From Eublepharis macularius (lineage: Eukaryota; Chordata; Lepidosauria; Squamata; Eublepharidae), in assembly GCF_028583425.1 (NCBI RefSeq), contig NC_072792.1:155006676-155070675 (forward strand): a stretch of DNA of 64,000 nucleotides, in the 5' to 3' direction. Made by a program: the position numbers and the translations under genes. Positions 11,095 to 21,200 of the stretch are shown here, piece by piece (positions within the stretch are counted from its first letter, which is position 1; each line of letters starts with the position of its first letter). Under the pieces are notes generated by a model. That model saw only the letters and a program-made list of their open reading frames with translations. It ran no database searches and was not told the origin of the DNA.

Positions 11095-12433
11095 GACTCT
11101 TGTTTAGGCACCATATTGAATGTTTGTGTGTGTTATGTGCTGTGAAATCACTTCCAAAGTTCCAACTTCTGGCAACACTATGAACACAGCTTTCACTTCA
11201 CTTGCTAAGATTTCAGGTTCTTTGTCAAAAAAATTCTTTTTTGTAGGAATCTGTCATTCTTCCATCTCTTCTGTATAGCTCTTCAATGTGTTGTTTCCAT
11301 CTATCCTTTATTTTGTCCTGATCAGATACTGGATTTCCATATTGATTTTTCAGCATCTCTTTCCATTGTTTGAATTTCCATTTGATTTCTTAAATCTGTC
11401 GAACAGATCTCTTGTTCTTCCTTTTATGTTGTTCTCTTAAATTTCTTTGTGCTGTTTATTTAAATAGTTCTCTTAATTTCTGCATGCAAGTCACTGAAAA
11501 GCTGCATTTAGAATTCTGATTCTATTTCTGTCACTTTTTACTTTTGCTTCTTGTCTATGTTAAGTTTAACAGCATCAGTCATCCATCTAGGCTTCTCTTT
11601 TCTTTTGGCTACGGGAATAATCTTTGTACATTCTTCCTTGATATGGGTTTCAACCCATAGCTCTTCCAGTTCACAATCAATTAAATTCAGTAAGGCAAAT
11701 CTGTTCTTTACATGGTCTTTAAATTCTTCAGGAATGTTATTTGAATTATATTTTGACAATATGATTCTCTTAGTATTTCTCTCAGCTTTATTTAAAATTT
11801 TTATATTAACAATTCATGGTCTGAACCATCTATTTGGTTTCTGTATTGGCATCCAGTGAGTCCACGTATACAATTGTCTGTTCAGTTGCTTGAAGCGTGT
11901 GATTGCAATGAATAAGTTATTGGCTTCACAGAATCCTATGAATTGTTCTCCTGCCTCATTTCATAATCCTGGTACAATTTTTCCAACAATGTGTGATTCT
12001 GCTTTGTCTCCTATTTTGCATTCCATTCACCTATTATGATCAGCTCATCTTGTTTAAGCATATGATCAATTTCTTCTTGGACACTTGCGTAAAAGCTTTC
12101 AATTTCTTCCTCTTCAGCATTTGTAATTAGGGCATAAACTTGAATGATATTCAGTCAGACCTTGCATTATAGCTCTTGATTACTTGTCCTACATCTCGCC
12201 TCACTGCTACAGCAACACCATTTCTTCTGAGTTTGTCATTTCTGGGGTAAAACACTTAGTAATTTTCTGACTGAAAATATCCTAATCCAATCCACTTGTT
12301 CACTCACACCCAGGATTACAACGTTTAAACATTCAATTTCTCGTTTTATGATTTCAAGCTTACCTTGATTCATACTTCTCACTTTCCATGTTTCTATTAT
12401 ATGTGTGGCACATCTTTGGACTTTCCTTTTGCA
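11095..12433 (-). pseudogene. BovB/RTE LINE, endonuclease to linker region, decayed
   Basis: The minus strand carries pieces of a BovB-like LINE. The apurinic-type endonuclease end (about 12000-12430) includes a KLRRNGVAV-like block near 12200-12235. The linker before the RT is best seen as a short open stretch at 11538-11759 (ALLNLIDCELEELWVET). The left end resembles the BovB 3' tail (GTGCTGTGAAATCACTTCC near 11137). That implies an internal deletion of most of the RT. Many stops; not functional. A separate BovB piece lies at 33975-35130. Confidence 0.6.
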
Positions 12434-12695
12434 TCATCATCAACAACAACAACATTCAATTTATATACCGCCCTTCAGGTTGACTTAACACCCTACTCAG
12501 AGTAGTTTACAAAGTATGTCATTATTATCCCCACAACAAAACACCCTGTGAGGTGGGTGGGGCTGAGAGAGCTCCAGAGAGCTGTGACTAGCCCAAGGTC
12601 ACCCAGCTGGCTTCAAGTGGAGGAGTGGGGAATCAAACCCAGCTCTCCAGATTAGAGTCCCGTGCTCTTAATCACTACACCAAACTGGCTCTCAA
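12434..12695 (-). mobile_element. tRNA-derived SINE
   Basis: Same family and orientation as 7925-8155. It has the complement of the B-box (GGAATCAAACCCAGC near 12630), a CACCAAACTGGCTCTC head at 12680-12695 and an AACAACAACAACATT tail at about 12440-12460. Confidence 0.85.
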
Positions 12696-13036
12696 ACTGA
12701 TCTATTCACATCAGCAGCTGGCTGTCCTTTCAGCTTTAATCCAGTCCCATCATTAAGAACTGACAATGATGGGGATGGAGAAATCTCTGAAGGGTAGCTA
12801 CTGGCCAGCAGCAGTAGTGGAAAGTAGTCTTTCACAGACAACAGCAGTAACACTTCAGCTAACCCTGGTTAGTACTGTGCAAAAGAAGGCAATGGTAAAT
12901 GCTTCTGATAATCTCTCACCTCAAAAACCCTATGATAAGACAATTCAAAATGACAAAAGGTATAGTGCTGGAAGACAGCCCCCACCCCAGCTCAGATGGC
13001 ATTCAACTGTCCACTGGAGAAAAGCAGTGGACAAAT

Positions 13037-13048
13037 ATGAACAGCACT
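13037..13048 (+). repeat. Left target-site duplication of Penelope composite 1
   Basis: ATGAACAGCACT occurs here and again at 17378-17389, immediately outside the two ends of the composite insertion. The pre-insertion sequence can be read straight through. Confidence 0.9.
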
Positions 13049-13100
13049 ATGGTTGTTGGGGGTTTTCCGGGCTGTATTGCCGTGGTCTTGGCATTGTAGT

Positions 13101-13143
13101 TCCTGACGTTTCGCCAGCAGCTGTGGCTGGCATCTTCAGAGGT
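13101..13143 (-). ncRNA. Hammerhead ribozyme motif, Penelope 3' region
   Basis: On the minus strand: CTGAAGA core, stem II GCCAGC paired with GCTGGC, GAAA, then CGTC and AGG. AGG can pair with CCT just before the core to give a short stem I, with predicted cleavage after the C of GTC. Stem III is only about 2 bp with no loop, as reported for Penelope hammerheads, which are thought to work as dimers. Confidence 0.72.
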
Positions 13144-13210
13144 GTAGCACCAAAAGACAGAGATCTCTCAGTGTCACAGTGTGGAAAAGATGTAGGTCAT
13201 TTGTATCTAC

Positions 13211-15172
13211 TCAGGAGGGGTGGGGTTGAGCTGAGTCATTCTGTAAGAGTTTCCCAGGGTGTGGAATGCTAATGGCGGGAGGCTTCACTGTATCCTGAGG
13301 AGGTTCTTTTGCATATGGATTGGTGCTTGATGTGCTAATCTTCTCTGCAGGGCTATTGTCGGGTGTGGAGTGTTTTGTTGGCCTGGTGTTTTTCAGAACT
13401 GGAGCCCATGCTCTGTTCATTCTTAAGGTTTCTTCTTTCCTGTTGAAGTTTTGCTTATGCTTGTGAATTTCAATGGCTTCCCTGTGCAGTCTGACGAAGT
13501 AGTTGGAAGTGTTGTCCAGTATTTTGGTGTCCTGGAATAAGATACTGTGCCCTGTTTGAGTTAGGCTATGTTCAGCCACTGCTGATTTTTCAGGCTGTCC
13601 AAGTCTGCAGTGTCTTTCATGTTCTTTTATTCTTGTCTGGATGCTACGCTTTGTGGTCCCGATGTAAACTTGTCCACAGCTGCAGGGTATACGGTATACT
13701 CCTGCAGAGGTGAGGGGGTCTCTGCTGTCTTTTGCTGATCGTAGCATCTGTTGTATTTTTCGGGTGGGTCTGAATACTGCTTGAAGGTTATGCTTTTTCA
13801 TAAGCTTTCCCATCTGATCAGTAATTCCTTTGATATATGGCAAAAACACTTTTCCTGTGGGAGACTGTTTTTCTTTGGTTGTTTGATTCATCCTGGGTTT
13901 GATTGCTCTTCGGATTTCATTTCTGGAGTAGCCATTTGCCTGAAGTGCGTGGTTTAGATGATTAATTTCCTCATTGAGAAAGCGCGGCTCACATATCCGT
14001 CTTGCACGATCCACTAATGTTTTCATTATGCCTCTTTTCTGTCGGGGGTGGTGATTGGAGTTTTTGTGTAAGTACCGATCAGTGTGAGTTGGTTTCCTGT
14101 AGACCTTGTGACCTAACTGAAAGTTTGCTTTGCGGATGACCAAGGTATCCAGGAATGAGAGTTTTCCCTCACTTTCTTTCTCCATTGTGAATTGTATGTT
14201 CAGGTGGATGTTGTTGAGATGATTCAAAAACTCCATCAATTCTTCCTCCCCATGGCTCCAAATGATGAATGTATCATCCACAAACCGGAACCATACACTG
14301 GGTTTGTGGGGTGCTGATTCTAGAGCTGTTTTTTCAAAATGTTCCATGTAGAAGTTTGCTATAACTGGGCTGAGTGGGCTCCCCATGGCCACCCCATCCA
14401 TCTGTTCATAGAATGCGTTGTCCCATTGGAAGTAACTGGTTGTCAGACAATGATGGAATAAGGCTGTTACATCCTCTGGGAAAATCTGATTAATCAGTGC
14501 AATAGTGTCTTTTACTGGAACCTTGGTAAACAGGGATACAACATCAAAACTGACAAGTATGTCTTGTGGATTGAGTTTCAGAGAACTGATTTTGTTGATG
14601 AAATCTGCTGAATCTTTGATGTAAGACGAGGTTTTCCCGATGTGGTCCTGCAGGAGATCTGCCAGATGTCTAGCTAATTCATATGTCGGTGAACCAATGG
14701 CACTCACAATGGGTCGGAGTGGGACTGAATCTTTATGTATTTTGGGGAGTCCATATAGTCTAGGTGGCTGTGCTTCTGTCTTGCATAGTTTGCTGTGCGT
14801 GTCGGGATGTAGTGAGGAATTCTTGATCAGCGCATTTGTCAGCCTGGTGATTTTGCAAGTGGGATCTCGTTCACGGTCTGTCAGATTGATGACAATGCGT
14901 GCATTGTCGAGCATTGGGCTTGTCTGTCTTTTTTCCTGTAGTTTGTTAAACTTCTGCTTCTGTCTGGATGTGTGGTTGGTAAACACTTGTTCCATCTTCC
15001 TGTAGGTGAGATTATCGACCTTGTCCCAATCCTGACTTCTCATTTTATGGCTGGTGTTGATATGCAAGCAAAATAGCTCCTTGTCTGTGGCAGCAAGTTC
15101 TCTGCGGGTAGTGTGGATTCTCTCACGTAAGAGGGCCTGTTCTAGACGGTCATAAATGCGACAGACCGTCAA
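13211..15172 (-). CDS. Penelope-like RT with GIY-YIG endonuclease, internally deleted
   Basis: Open frame of 653 codons. RT catalytic motifs are present: FDVVSLF at about 209-215 (motif A aspartate), AMGSPLSP at about 262-269, and FVDD at 297-300 (catalytic aspartates). A GIY-YIG nuclease follows, with GVYRIPCSCG at 491-500 and YIG at 503-505, then an HERHC zinc-binding-like segment at about 518-522. Residues 1-4 come from the head-to-head junction, so the true N-terminus is missing. After residue 101 the frame jumps directly to RDPTCK, omitting about 110 residues that the neighbouring plus-strand copy keeps. The fusion stays in frame. RT and nuclease domains look intact, but the deletion falls in the region just before the RT palm, so activity is doubtful. 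Confidence 0.9.
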   Translation of the reverse strand: MTVCRIYDRLEQALLRERIHTTRRELAATDKELFCLHINTSHKMRSQDWDKVDNLTYRKMEQVFTNHTSRQKQKFNKLQEKRQTSPMLDNARIVINLTDRERDPTCKITRLTNALIKNSSLHPDTHSKLCKTEAQPPRLYGLPKIHKDSVPLRPIVSAIGSPTYELARHLADLLQDHIGKTSSYIKDSADFINKISSLKLNPQDILVSFDVVSLFTKVPVKDTIALINQIFPEDVTALFHHCLTTSYFQWDNAFYEQMDGVAMGSPLSPVIANFYMEHFEKTALESAPHKPSVWFRFVDDTFIIWSHGEEELMEFLNHLNNIHLNIQFTMEKESEGKLSFLDTLVIRKANFQLGHKVYRKPTHTDRYLHKNSNHHPRQKRGIMKTLVDRARRICEPRFLNEEINHLNHALQANGYSRNEIRRAIKPRMNQTTKEKQSPTGKVFLPYIKGITDQMGKLMKKHNLQAVFRPTRKIQQMLRSAKDSRDPLTSAGVYRIPCSCGQVYIGTTKRSIQTRIKEHERHCRLGQPEKSAVAEHSLTQTGHSILFQDTKILDNTSNYFVRLHREAIEIHKHKQNFNRKEETLRMNRAWAPVLKNTRPTKHSTPDNSPAEKISTSSTNPYAKEPPQDTVKPPAISIPHPGKLLQNDSAQPHPS

Positions 15173-15193
15173 CTCTCACCAGAAGAAACCTCC

Positions 15194-17182
15194 ATGTTGG
15201 CAAAGGGAGGAAACTTTGCAGTCACCCCCACCAGAATTCCTGTGGAAGACATCATTGCAAATGTAGAAGCTGCCATCCGTCACCTACCTGAAGAGGAAGC
15301 TGAGGAAATAAGAGGAGAGACAGCCAGGATTCTACGAAAGGCAAAGCTTCCCACCAGCAATATAACACGCAAGGAGAGAAATGCCATCAAGACCCTCAAT
15401 GCAGATCCAGACATCATCATTCTACCAGCTGATAAAGGCAATGCTACAGTGATCATGAAAACGGAGGAATACAAAAAGAAGATTAAGGAACTCCTGGACC
15501 CCTCCACCTACAAAAAACTAAAACGAGATCCCACTTGCAAAATCACCAGGCTGACAAATGCGCTGATCAAGAATTCCTCACTACATCCCGACACACACAG
15601 CAAACTATGCAAGACAGAAGCACAGCCACCTAGACTATATGGACTCCCCAAAATACATAAAGATTCAGTCCCACTCCGACCCATTGTGAGTGCCATTGGT
15701 TCACCGACATATGAATTAGCTAGACATCTGGCAGATCTCCTGCAGGACCACATCGGGAAAACCTCGTCTTACATCAAAGATTCAGCAGATTTCATCACCA
15801 AAATCAGTTCTCTGAAACTCAATCCACAAGACATACTTGTCAGTTTTGATGTTGTATCCCTGCTTACCAAGGTTCCAGTAAAAGACACTATTGCACTGAT
15901 TAATCAGATTTTCCCAGAGGATGTAACAGCCTTATTCCATCATTGTCTGACAACCAGTTACTTCCAATGGGACAACGCATTCTATGAACAGATGGATGGG
16001 GTGGCCATGGGGAGCCCACTCAGCCCAGTTATAGCAAACTTCTACATGGAACATTTTGAAAAAACAGCTCTAGAATCAGCACCCCACAAACCCAGTGTAT
16101 GGTTCCGGTTTGTGGATGATACATTCATCATTTGGAGCCATGGGGAGGAAGAATTGATGGAGTTTTTGAATCATCTCAACAACATCCACCTGAACATACA
16201 ATTCACAATGGAGAAAGAAAGTGAGGGAAAACTCTCATTCCTGGATACCTTGGTCATCCGCAAAGCAAACTTTCAGTTAGGTCACAAGGTCTACAGGAAA
16301 CCAACTCACACTGATCGGTACTTACACAAAAACTCCAATCACCACCCCCGACAGAAAAGAGGCATAATGAAAACATTAGTGGATCGTGCAAGACGGATAT
16401 GTGAGCCGCGCTTTCTCAATGAGGAAATTAATCATCTAAACCACGCACTTCAGGCAAATGGCTACTCCAGAAATGAAATCCGAAGAGCAATCAAACCCAG
16501 GATGAATCAAACAACCAAAGAAAAACAGTCTCCCACAGGAAAAGTGTTTTTGCCATATATCAAAGGAATTACTGATCAGATGGGAAAGCTTATGAAAAAG
16601 CATAACCTTCAAGCAGTATTCAGACCCACCCGAAAAATACAACAGATGCTACGATCAGCAAAAGACAGCAGAGACCCCCTCACCTCTGCAGGAGTATACC
16701 GTATACCCTGCAGCTGTGGACAAGTTTACATCGGGACCACAAAGCGTAGCATCCAGACAAGAATAAAAGAACATGAAAGACACTGCAGACTTGGACAGCC
16801 TGAAAAATCAGCAGTGGCTGAACATAGCCTAACTCAAACAGGGCACAGTATCTTATTCCAGGACACCAAAATACTGGACAACACTTCCAACTACTTCGTC
16901 AGACTGCACAGGGAAGCCATTGAAATTCACAAGCATAAGCAAAACTTCAACAGGAAAGAAGAAACCTTAAGAATGAACAGAGCATGGGCTCCAGTTCTGA
17001 AAAACACCAGGCCAACAAAACACTCCACACCCGACAATAGCCCTGCAGAGAAGATTAGCACATCAAGCACCAATCCATATGCAAAAGAACCTCCTCAGGA
17101 TACAGTGAAGCCTCCCGCCATTAGCATTCCACACCCTGGGAAACTCTTACAGAATGACTCAGCTCAACCCCACCCCTCCTGA
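15194..17182 (+). CDS. Penelope-like RT with GIY-YIG endonuclease, 5'-truncated
   Basis: Open frame of 662 codons from an internal ATG; in-frame codons upstream run to the junction at about 15164. Residues 1-110 (including LPADKGNATVIM) are the segment missing from the minus-strand copy. From residue 111 on the two proteins are nearly identical; visible differences are ITKISS versus INKISS and SLLTKV versus SLFTKV. RT motif A lies near 219, FVDD at 306-309, GVYRIPC at 500-506 and YIG at 512-514. The L for F change lies beside motif A. The N-terminal ~100 residues of the family protein are missing here and sit inverted in the partner copy. A start at 15194 is not biologically meaningful. Confidence 0.9.
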   Translation: MLAKGGNFAVTPTRIPVEDIIANVEAAIRHLPEEEAEEIRGETARILRKAKLPTSNITRKERNAIKTLNADPDIIILPADKGNATVIMKTEEYKKKIKELLDPSTYKKLKRDPTCKITRLTNALIKNSSLHPDTHSKLCKTEAQPPRLYGLPKIHKDSVPLRPIVSAIGSPTYELARHLADLLQDHIGKTSSYIKDSADFITKISSLKLNPQDILVSFDVVSLLTKVPVKDTIALINQIFPEDVTALFHHCLTTSYFQWDNAFYEQMDGVAMGSPLSPVIANFYMEHFEKTALESAPHKPSVWFRFVDDTFIIWSHGEEELMEFLNHLNNIHLNIQFTMEKESEGKLSFLDTLVIRKANFQLGHKVYRKPTHTDRYLHKNSNHHPRQKRGIMKTLVDRARRICEPRFLNEEINHLNHALQANGYSRNEIRRAIKPRMNQTTKEKQSPTGKVFLPYIKGITDQMGKLMKKHNLQAVFRPTRKIQQMLRSAKDSRDPLTSAGVYRIPCSCGQVYIGTTKRSIQTRIKEHERHCRLGQPEKSAVAEHSLTQTGHSILFQDTKILDNTSNYFVRLHREAIEIHKHKQNFNRKEETLRMNRAWAPVLKNTRPTKHSTPDNSPAEKISTSSTNPYAKEPPQDTVKPPAISIPHPGKLLQNDSAQPHPS

Positions 17183-17250
17183 GTAGATACAAATGACCTA
17201 CATCTTTTCCACACTGTGACACTGAGAGATCTCTGTCTTTTGGTGCTACA

Positions 17251-17293
17251 CCTCTGAAGATGCCAGCCACAGCTGCTGGCGAAACGTCAGGAA
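17251..17293 (+). ncRNA. Hammerhead ribozyme motif, Penelope 3' region
   Basis: CTGAAGA at 17254-17260, stem II GCCAGC/GCTGGC, GAAA at 17281-17284, predicted cleavage after C17288. Same layout as the minus-strand copy; stem I can form by CCT (17251-17253) with AGG (17289-17291). Confidence 0.72.
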
Positions 17294-17377
17294 CTACAAT
17301 GCCAAGACCACGGCAATACAGCCCGGAAAACCCCCAACAACCATCGTTCTCCGGCCGTGAAAGCCTTCGACAATACA

Positions 17378-17389
17378 ATGAACAGCACT
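17378..17389 (+). repeat. Right target-site duplication of Penelope composite 1
   Basis: Exact repeat of the 12 bases at 13037-13048. Confidence 0.9.
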
Positions 17390-18327
17390 GTTCTCTTCTG
17401 CTGATGTGATCATTGATCCAGAAGGAAGTGGATGCATCTTAGTCTGGTGTTCTATCTAGAGGGTCTCTGCTAGGAGTTTAGAGTCTTGACTGAGTCTGCC
17501 CTCCCGTTGGTATTGCTCTCAGCTTCACTGACACCTTCAAACCCCCTTACTATGTTAAGGTCTATATCCAAGAGGGGGACCATATTGAATACTATACAGA
17601 AAACAAGTTTTGCTTAAATGAGAGAATCACTTTTCTGTAACAGCCAATGATGGAAAACTAACCATTCACCTTGTATTTGTCCAAGTACTTATACTATAGT
17701 ACCTTCCTAGAGAAACAGTCCATAAGGTGACTAAAAATAGTAAATAATACTTAAAATCTGAAATCGATAACTAAGAAAAATCAATGGAATGCAGTATAAA
17801 TCATCCGTCAGTAGAAATAATCAGTCAACTGAATATCAGAGTTTAGAGTAATGAACCACCAATACAAGTTAATGAAAGCCCCAAAAGTTCTCCTCCATTT
17901 TGATGTAGTGGAGCTATATGGTACCCAGGTTGCATGGATATTACATTTTCTGCCTCATTTACTTTGATAACCATTTTCAATTAAAACCTAAAAAGAATAA
18001 CTGTAGACTTTTCCCAAACATATATCTTAAAACCATGTTGTGTCACTATTTTGTACGTGGGATCAGGTTGACAAAAATGATTTATTTGAATAAAATTATG
18101 TGGCGTACGGAAAGCTCCAGTTCATCTCAGTTTAGGCAGCCTTGCAGGCCAAAGTGTACACATGCTAGAGACTTAAACTAATGCAACATATCTATCCCAT
18201 TCTTCCCAGGGAATAACGGCGGTTGTTCTGTGAAAAAAAACTAGGCATTGCAAAAAAGGATTCTTAGCAACTCACTAAAGTACTGTTCAGAAGATTCTCT
18301 AGGGCAAGTCCCCAGAATGGAGCCTAT
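17390..18327. other. Non-coding stretch between two retroelements
   Basis: AT-rich sequence without a credible reading frame or splice-bounded exon. The left end continues the sequence interrupted by Penelope composite 1. Nothing else was recognised. Confidence 0.5.
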
Positions 18328-18628
18328 TGTATATTGAGATTAACAGCTCTTTATTATAATAAACATCTTTATTGGAGACTGGAAGCAGACAGACTGAAGA
18401 CTCAGGCTCAACAGTAACCAATTTATAGAAAACACACCCACTTTTAAAACAACCAATACAATGTAAGCAGCTAGAATCCTTCATTTGCCTGAACTATATA
18501 CAAATATCTACTTTTGAGCACAGCGATTGGACTACAAAGCAACGGTTCTGATTGGCCATTCTGGCACCCAAACACCAATAGCCTTCTAGGCCTCAAGAGC
18601 CTTTGTTCTACTCAAGCAATATATAACA
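18328..18628 (-). repeat. 3' LTR of the Ty3/gypsy element
   Basis: 301 bp. On the minus strand it starts TGTTATATATTGC and ends CAATATACA. A polypurine tract (AGGGGGGAGTGG) sits immediately inside it, which fixes this as the 3' LTR. It contains AATAAA-type motifs on the minus strand. Confidence 0.9.
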
Positions 18629-18641
18629 CCACTCCCCCCTA
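18629..18641 (-). promoter_or_regulatory. Polypurine tract
   Basis: On the minus strand a purine run ending AGGGGGGAGTGG abuts the 3' LTR. In LTR elements this primes plus-strand DNA synthesis. Confidence 0.8.
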
Positions 18642-18939
18642 AGTTCGGGCTACCCCATCGCAGACGAAGTTGCTAAGATAAGCCGGGGGATGGCGAGCCC
18701 ATTGAGACCTACACAACCCTTCTGTTATAGACAGTCCTTGGACGGGTGGCTCAGCGTTGACAATGGCCTCTGCTCTACTAGGAGAAGTGGAGGAGTTCTC
18801 TGGACTCGATTGAGTAGCTGAACAACTTTGTGTCGCTGTACTATCTCTACCCTGTTCAGTCGTTGCTGCCGTTTCAGCCCTTGTGTCAGTGGTACAGGGT
18901 GAATAGTCTGTCTAATCCCTGCGCCTGCTCTGTCCAGCG

Positions 18940-19840
18940 CTGCCATAACTGATCGGTGTATCTCTGGAGTATTCTACCGGTAGGAGATTGGCCCCATCAC
19001 CCTGAGCACTGATGCTGGAACCCAGGTTGACCCCTCCCCATAGTTTCTGGTGTAAACTAAGTTGCCCTGCTGAAAACTCCTGGGTGATCCCGAAACCTCA
19101 ATCTCCCTCTGGGCATCCGGATCTAAGTCTGAGTGGAGCCAAGTGAGCAGGGTTGTTAGCCGTTGTCCCATCAAGAGCTCCACTGGGCTCTGTTCCATGG
19201 TGGAATGTGGGGTGATGTATTGCCACAATAAGTAGTCAGCCAACTACTGGCTCAAATCCCCCTGGCCTAATCTGCAGAGTGAGTCTTTAGTGGTCCTCAC
19301 CATTCTTTCTGCCTGTCAATTTGTTGATGGGTGGAACAGCGCTGACATGATATGCCGGATGGCATTGTTCTCAAGGAATCTCTGGAATTCCTGGGAGGTG
19401 AATTGTGTGCCATTGTCCAAGACTATGGCATCTGGCAGGCCGTGGGTGGCAAACAGACACCTTAATGAACGGATGACCACCATGGATGTCATGGTCGATA
19501 CGGGGATTACTTCCAGCCACTTCAAAAAGGAGTCTACTACAATTAGTAAAACTTGCCCCTGGAAGGGCCCAGCAAAATCAATGTGGATCCGCAACCACGG
19601 TGTACATGTTGTCTCCCAAGGGTGCACAGGGGCCTGTGGCATATCGGGCTGAGACTCCTGGCAGGGCAGACAGGTCCATACCCATCTCTCCACAGCTTGG
19701 TCCATCCCTGGCCATCACGCGTAGCTGCGGTCCAAAGCCTTCATTGTGACAATCCCCGGGTGTCCCACATGAAGTGCCTCCAGCACACACTGACGCAGTC
19801 TGGGTGGAACAACGACTCTGTTCCTCCAGAGCAAGCATCC
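18940..19840 (-). pseudogene. Ty3/gypsy integrase, broken
   Basis: Minus-strand reading at 19316-19705 shows a zinc-type CLPCQ segment, then HIDFAGPF (first catalytic aspartate), VLDNGTQFTS (second aspartate) and FQRFLENNAIRH (glutamate), i.e. the D,D-E core. The C-terminal part continues at 18974-19243 in another frame with an RSFQQGNLVYTRNY block. The frame change near 19300 shows the enzyme is broken. No chromodomain was recognised. Confidence 0.85.
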
Positions 19841-19844
19841 CTTG

Positions 19845-21200
19845 AGGACTAATAACTCATGCTGGTGAGAGCTGAAAGGCTAGAACTCAGCATCCAGCCG
19901 GCCGATAGACCACCCCTCCCTACCCAGTTGAGAACCCAAGAGAGCATGGGGTCTTTGGCAGAGTGGTCTGCGATGTCCGCCACATGGAGACGTGGTTGGG
20001 GCAGGTATTCCAGCTGCATGGCATCATGAGCAGAAGCGGGGTCTGCAGATGGACCCTGCAGTGGCAGGCAACTAAGGGCATCGGCATGTCCCAAGGCTTT
20101 ACCCGGACAATAGAAAAGTTCAAAATCGTAAGCAGACAGGAAAACCGACCAGCGCAGCATTCTTGAAGACATGATCAGCGAGGTCTGTCAGTTGGGTGCA
20201 AAATGGCCAATTAGTAGCTTGTGGTCTGTAGCAATCTCAAAGTGCCATCTGTAGACATAGTCGTGGAACTTTTTTACACCAACAACTAGATCAAGAGCCT
20301 CTTTGTTGATCTGAGCATAGTTCCATTCCGCCCATGATAAGGTCCTGGAAAAGTACACGATAGGGGCCTCCCACCCATCAGATGTTCGATGGCTCAGGAC
20401 TGCGCCAATTCTGTAAAGTGAGGCTTGAGTTCATCATAATGGGTGAGTACACTGTCTGATGAAAGGAGGTCCTTAACTGCGGAGAATGCCTGGTTGTGTT
20501 TCCGACCCCAGACCCAGAGCGCTTTCATCTCAAGTAGTCTCTGCAGTGTCTCGGCTAGTGATGCCTTGTGCAGCAGGAAAGAATGGTAGAAATTTAGGAG
20601 CCTGAGAAATGCTTGGAGTTCTTTCTTGGAACAAGGTGTTGGTGCACTGCGAATGGCCTGCACCTTGCTAGCTGTAGGGTGGACGCCGTCAGTGTCAATC
20701 ATGAATCCCAGGAATTCTATATGAGCCATGCTGAACTGACACTTTTCCTTCTTAACCTTGAGTCCAGTGTCCTGAAGGCGATGGAGTACCTGTCGTAGAT
20801 GGCCGGCAAGTTCTGTAGAGGGCATTCCCGTGATCAGGATGTTGATAAAGTATGGAATGACACCGGGGATGCCCTTGAGCAGTCCCTCCATAAGTCCTTG
20901 AAACATTCCGGGTGCCACACTGACCCCAAACTGGAGCCGCTTCACTTTGAATGCACCTCAATGAGTCACAATGGTCTGTGCTTCTGTGTTGGCATCATCT
21001 ACTGGAAGCTGCTGGTATGCTTGTGCCATGTCAATCTTCGCAAAGATCTTGCCCCCTGCTAGCGATGCCAAGAGGTGACTTACTACCGGCACTAGATAAG
21101 CATGTTGTTGCAGTGCCTTATTTAGGGTGCACTTATAGTCCACGCAGATACATACTGCCCCATTGGCCTTGATGGGCGTGACCATGGGAGTCTCCTAATA
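19845..21200 (-). pseudogene. Ty3/gypsy reverse transcriptase and RNase H, catalytically dead
   Basis: The RT is split into two frames: 21185-20958 holds the first half, with IFAKIDMAQAYQQLP (motif A), and 20945-20394 holds FGVSVAPGMFQ and the active-site strand. At 20841-20852 the usual Y-F-D-D reads Y-F-I-N, so both catalytic aspartates are gone. RNase H-like sequence follows, with PGKALGHADALS at about 20110-20075. Frameshifts near 20950 and 20390 confirm decay. Confidence 0.87.

Larger units (their letters stand above)
13049..17377. mobile_element. Penelope-like element, inverted composite 1
   Basis: Two Penelope-like copies lie head to head with their 3' ends outward. The shared arm is 13049-14869 on the minus strand and 15524-17344 on the plus strand; both are 1821 bp and nearly identical, with no net indels. 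Between them lie an N-terminal coding segment on the minus strand (about 14870-15160) and the next coding segment on the plus strand (about 15164-15523). The right arm runs 33 nt further at its 3' end (17345-17377) than the left. One 12-bp target duplication brackets the whole, so it went in as one unit. Penelope-like elements encode a reverse transcriptase fused to a GIY-YIG endonuclease. Near-identity and open frames indicate very recent insertion. Confidence 0.93.

Noticed and set aside
13049..17377. LTR retrotransposon with inverted terminal repeats
   Set aside because: The arms carry the full RT and GIY-YIG coding sequence and are inverted; this is a pair of Penelope copies.
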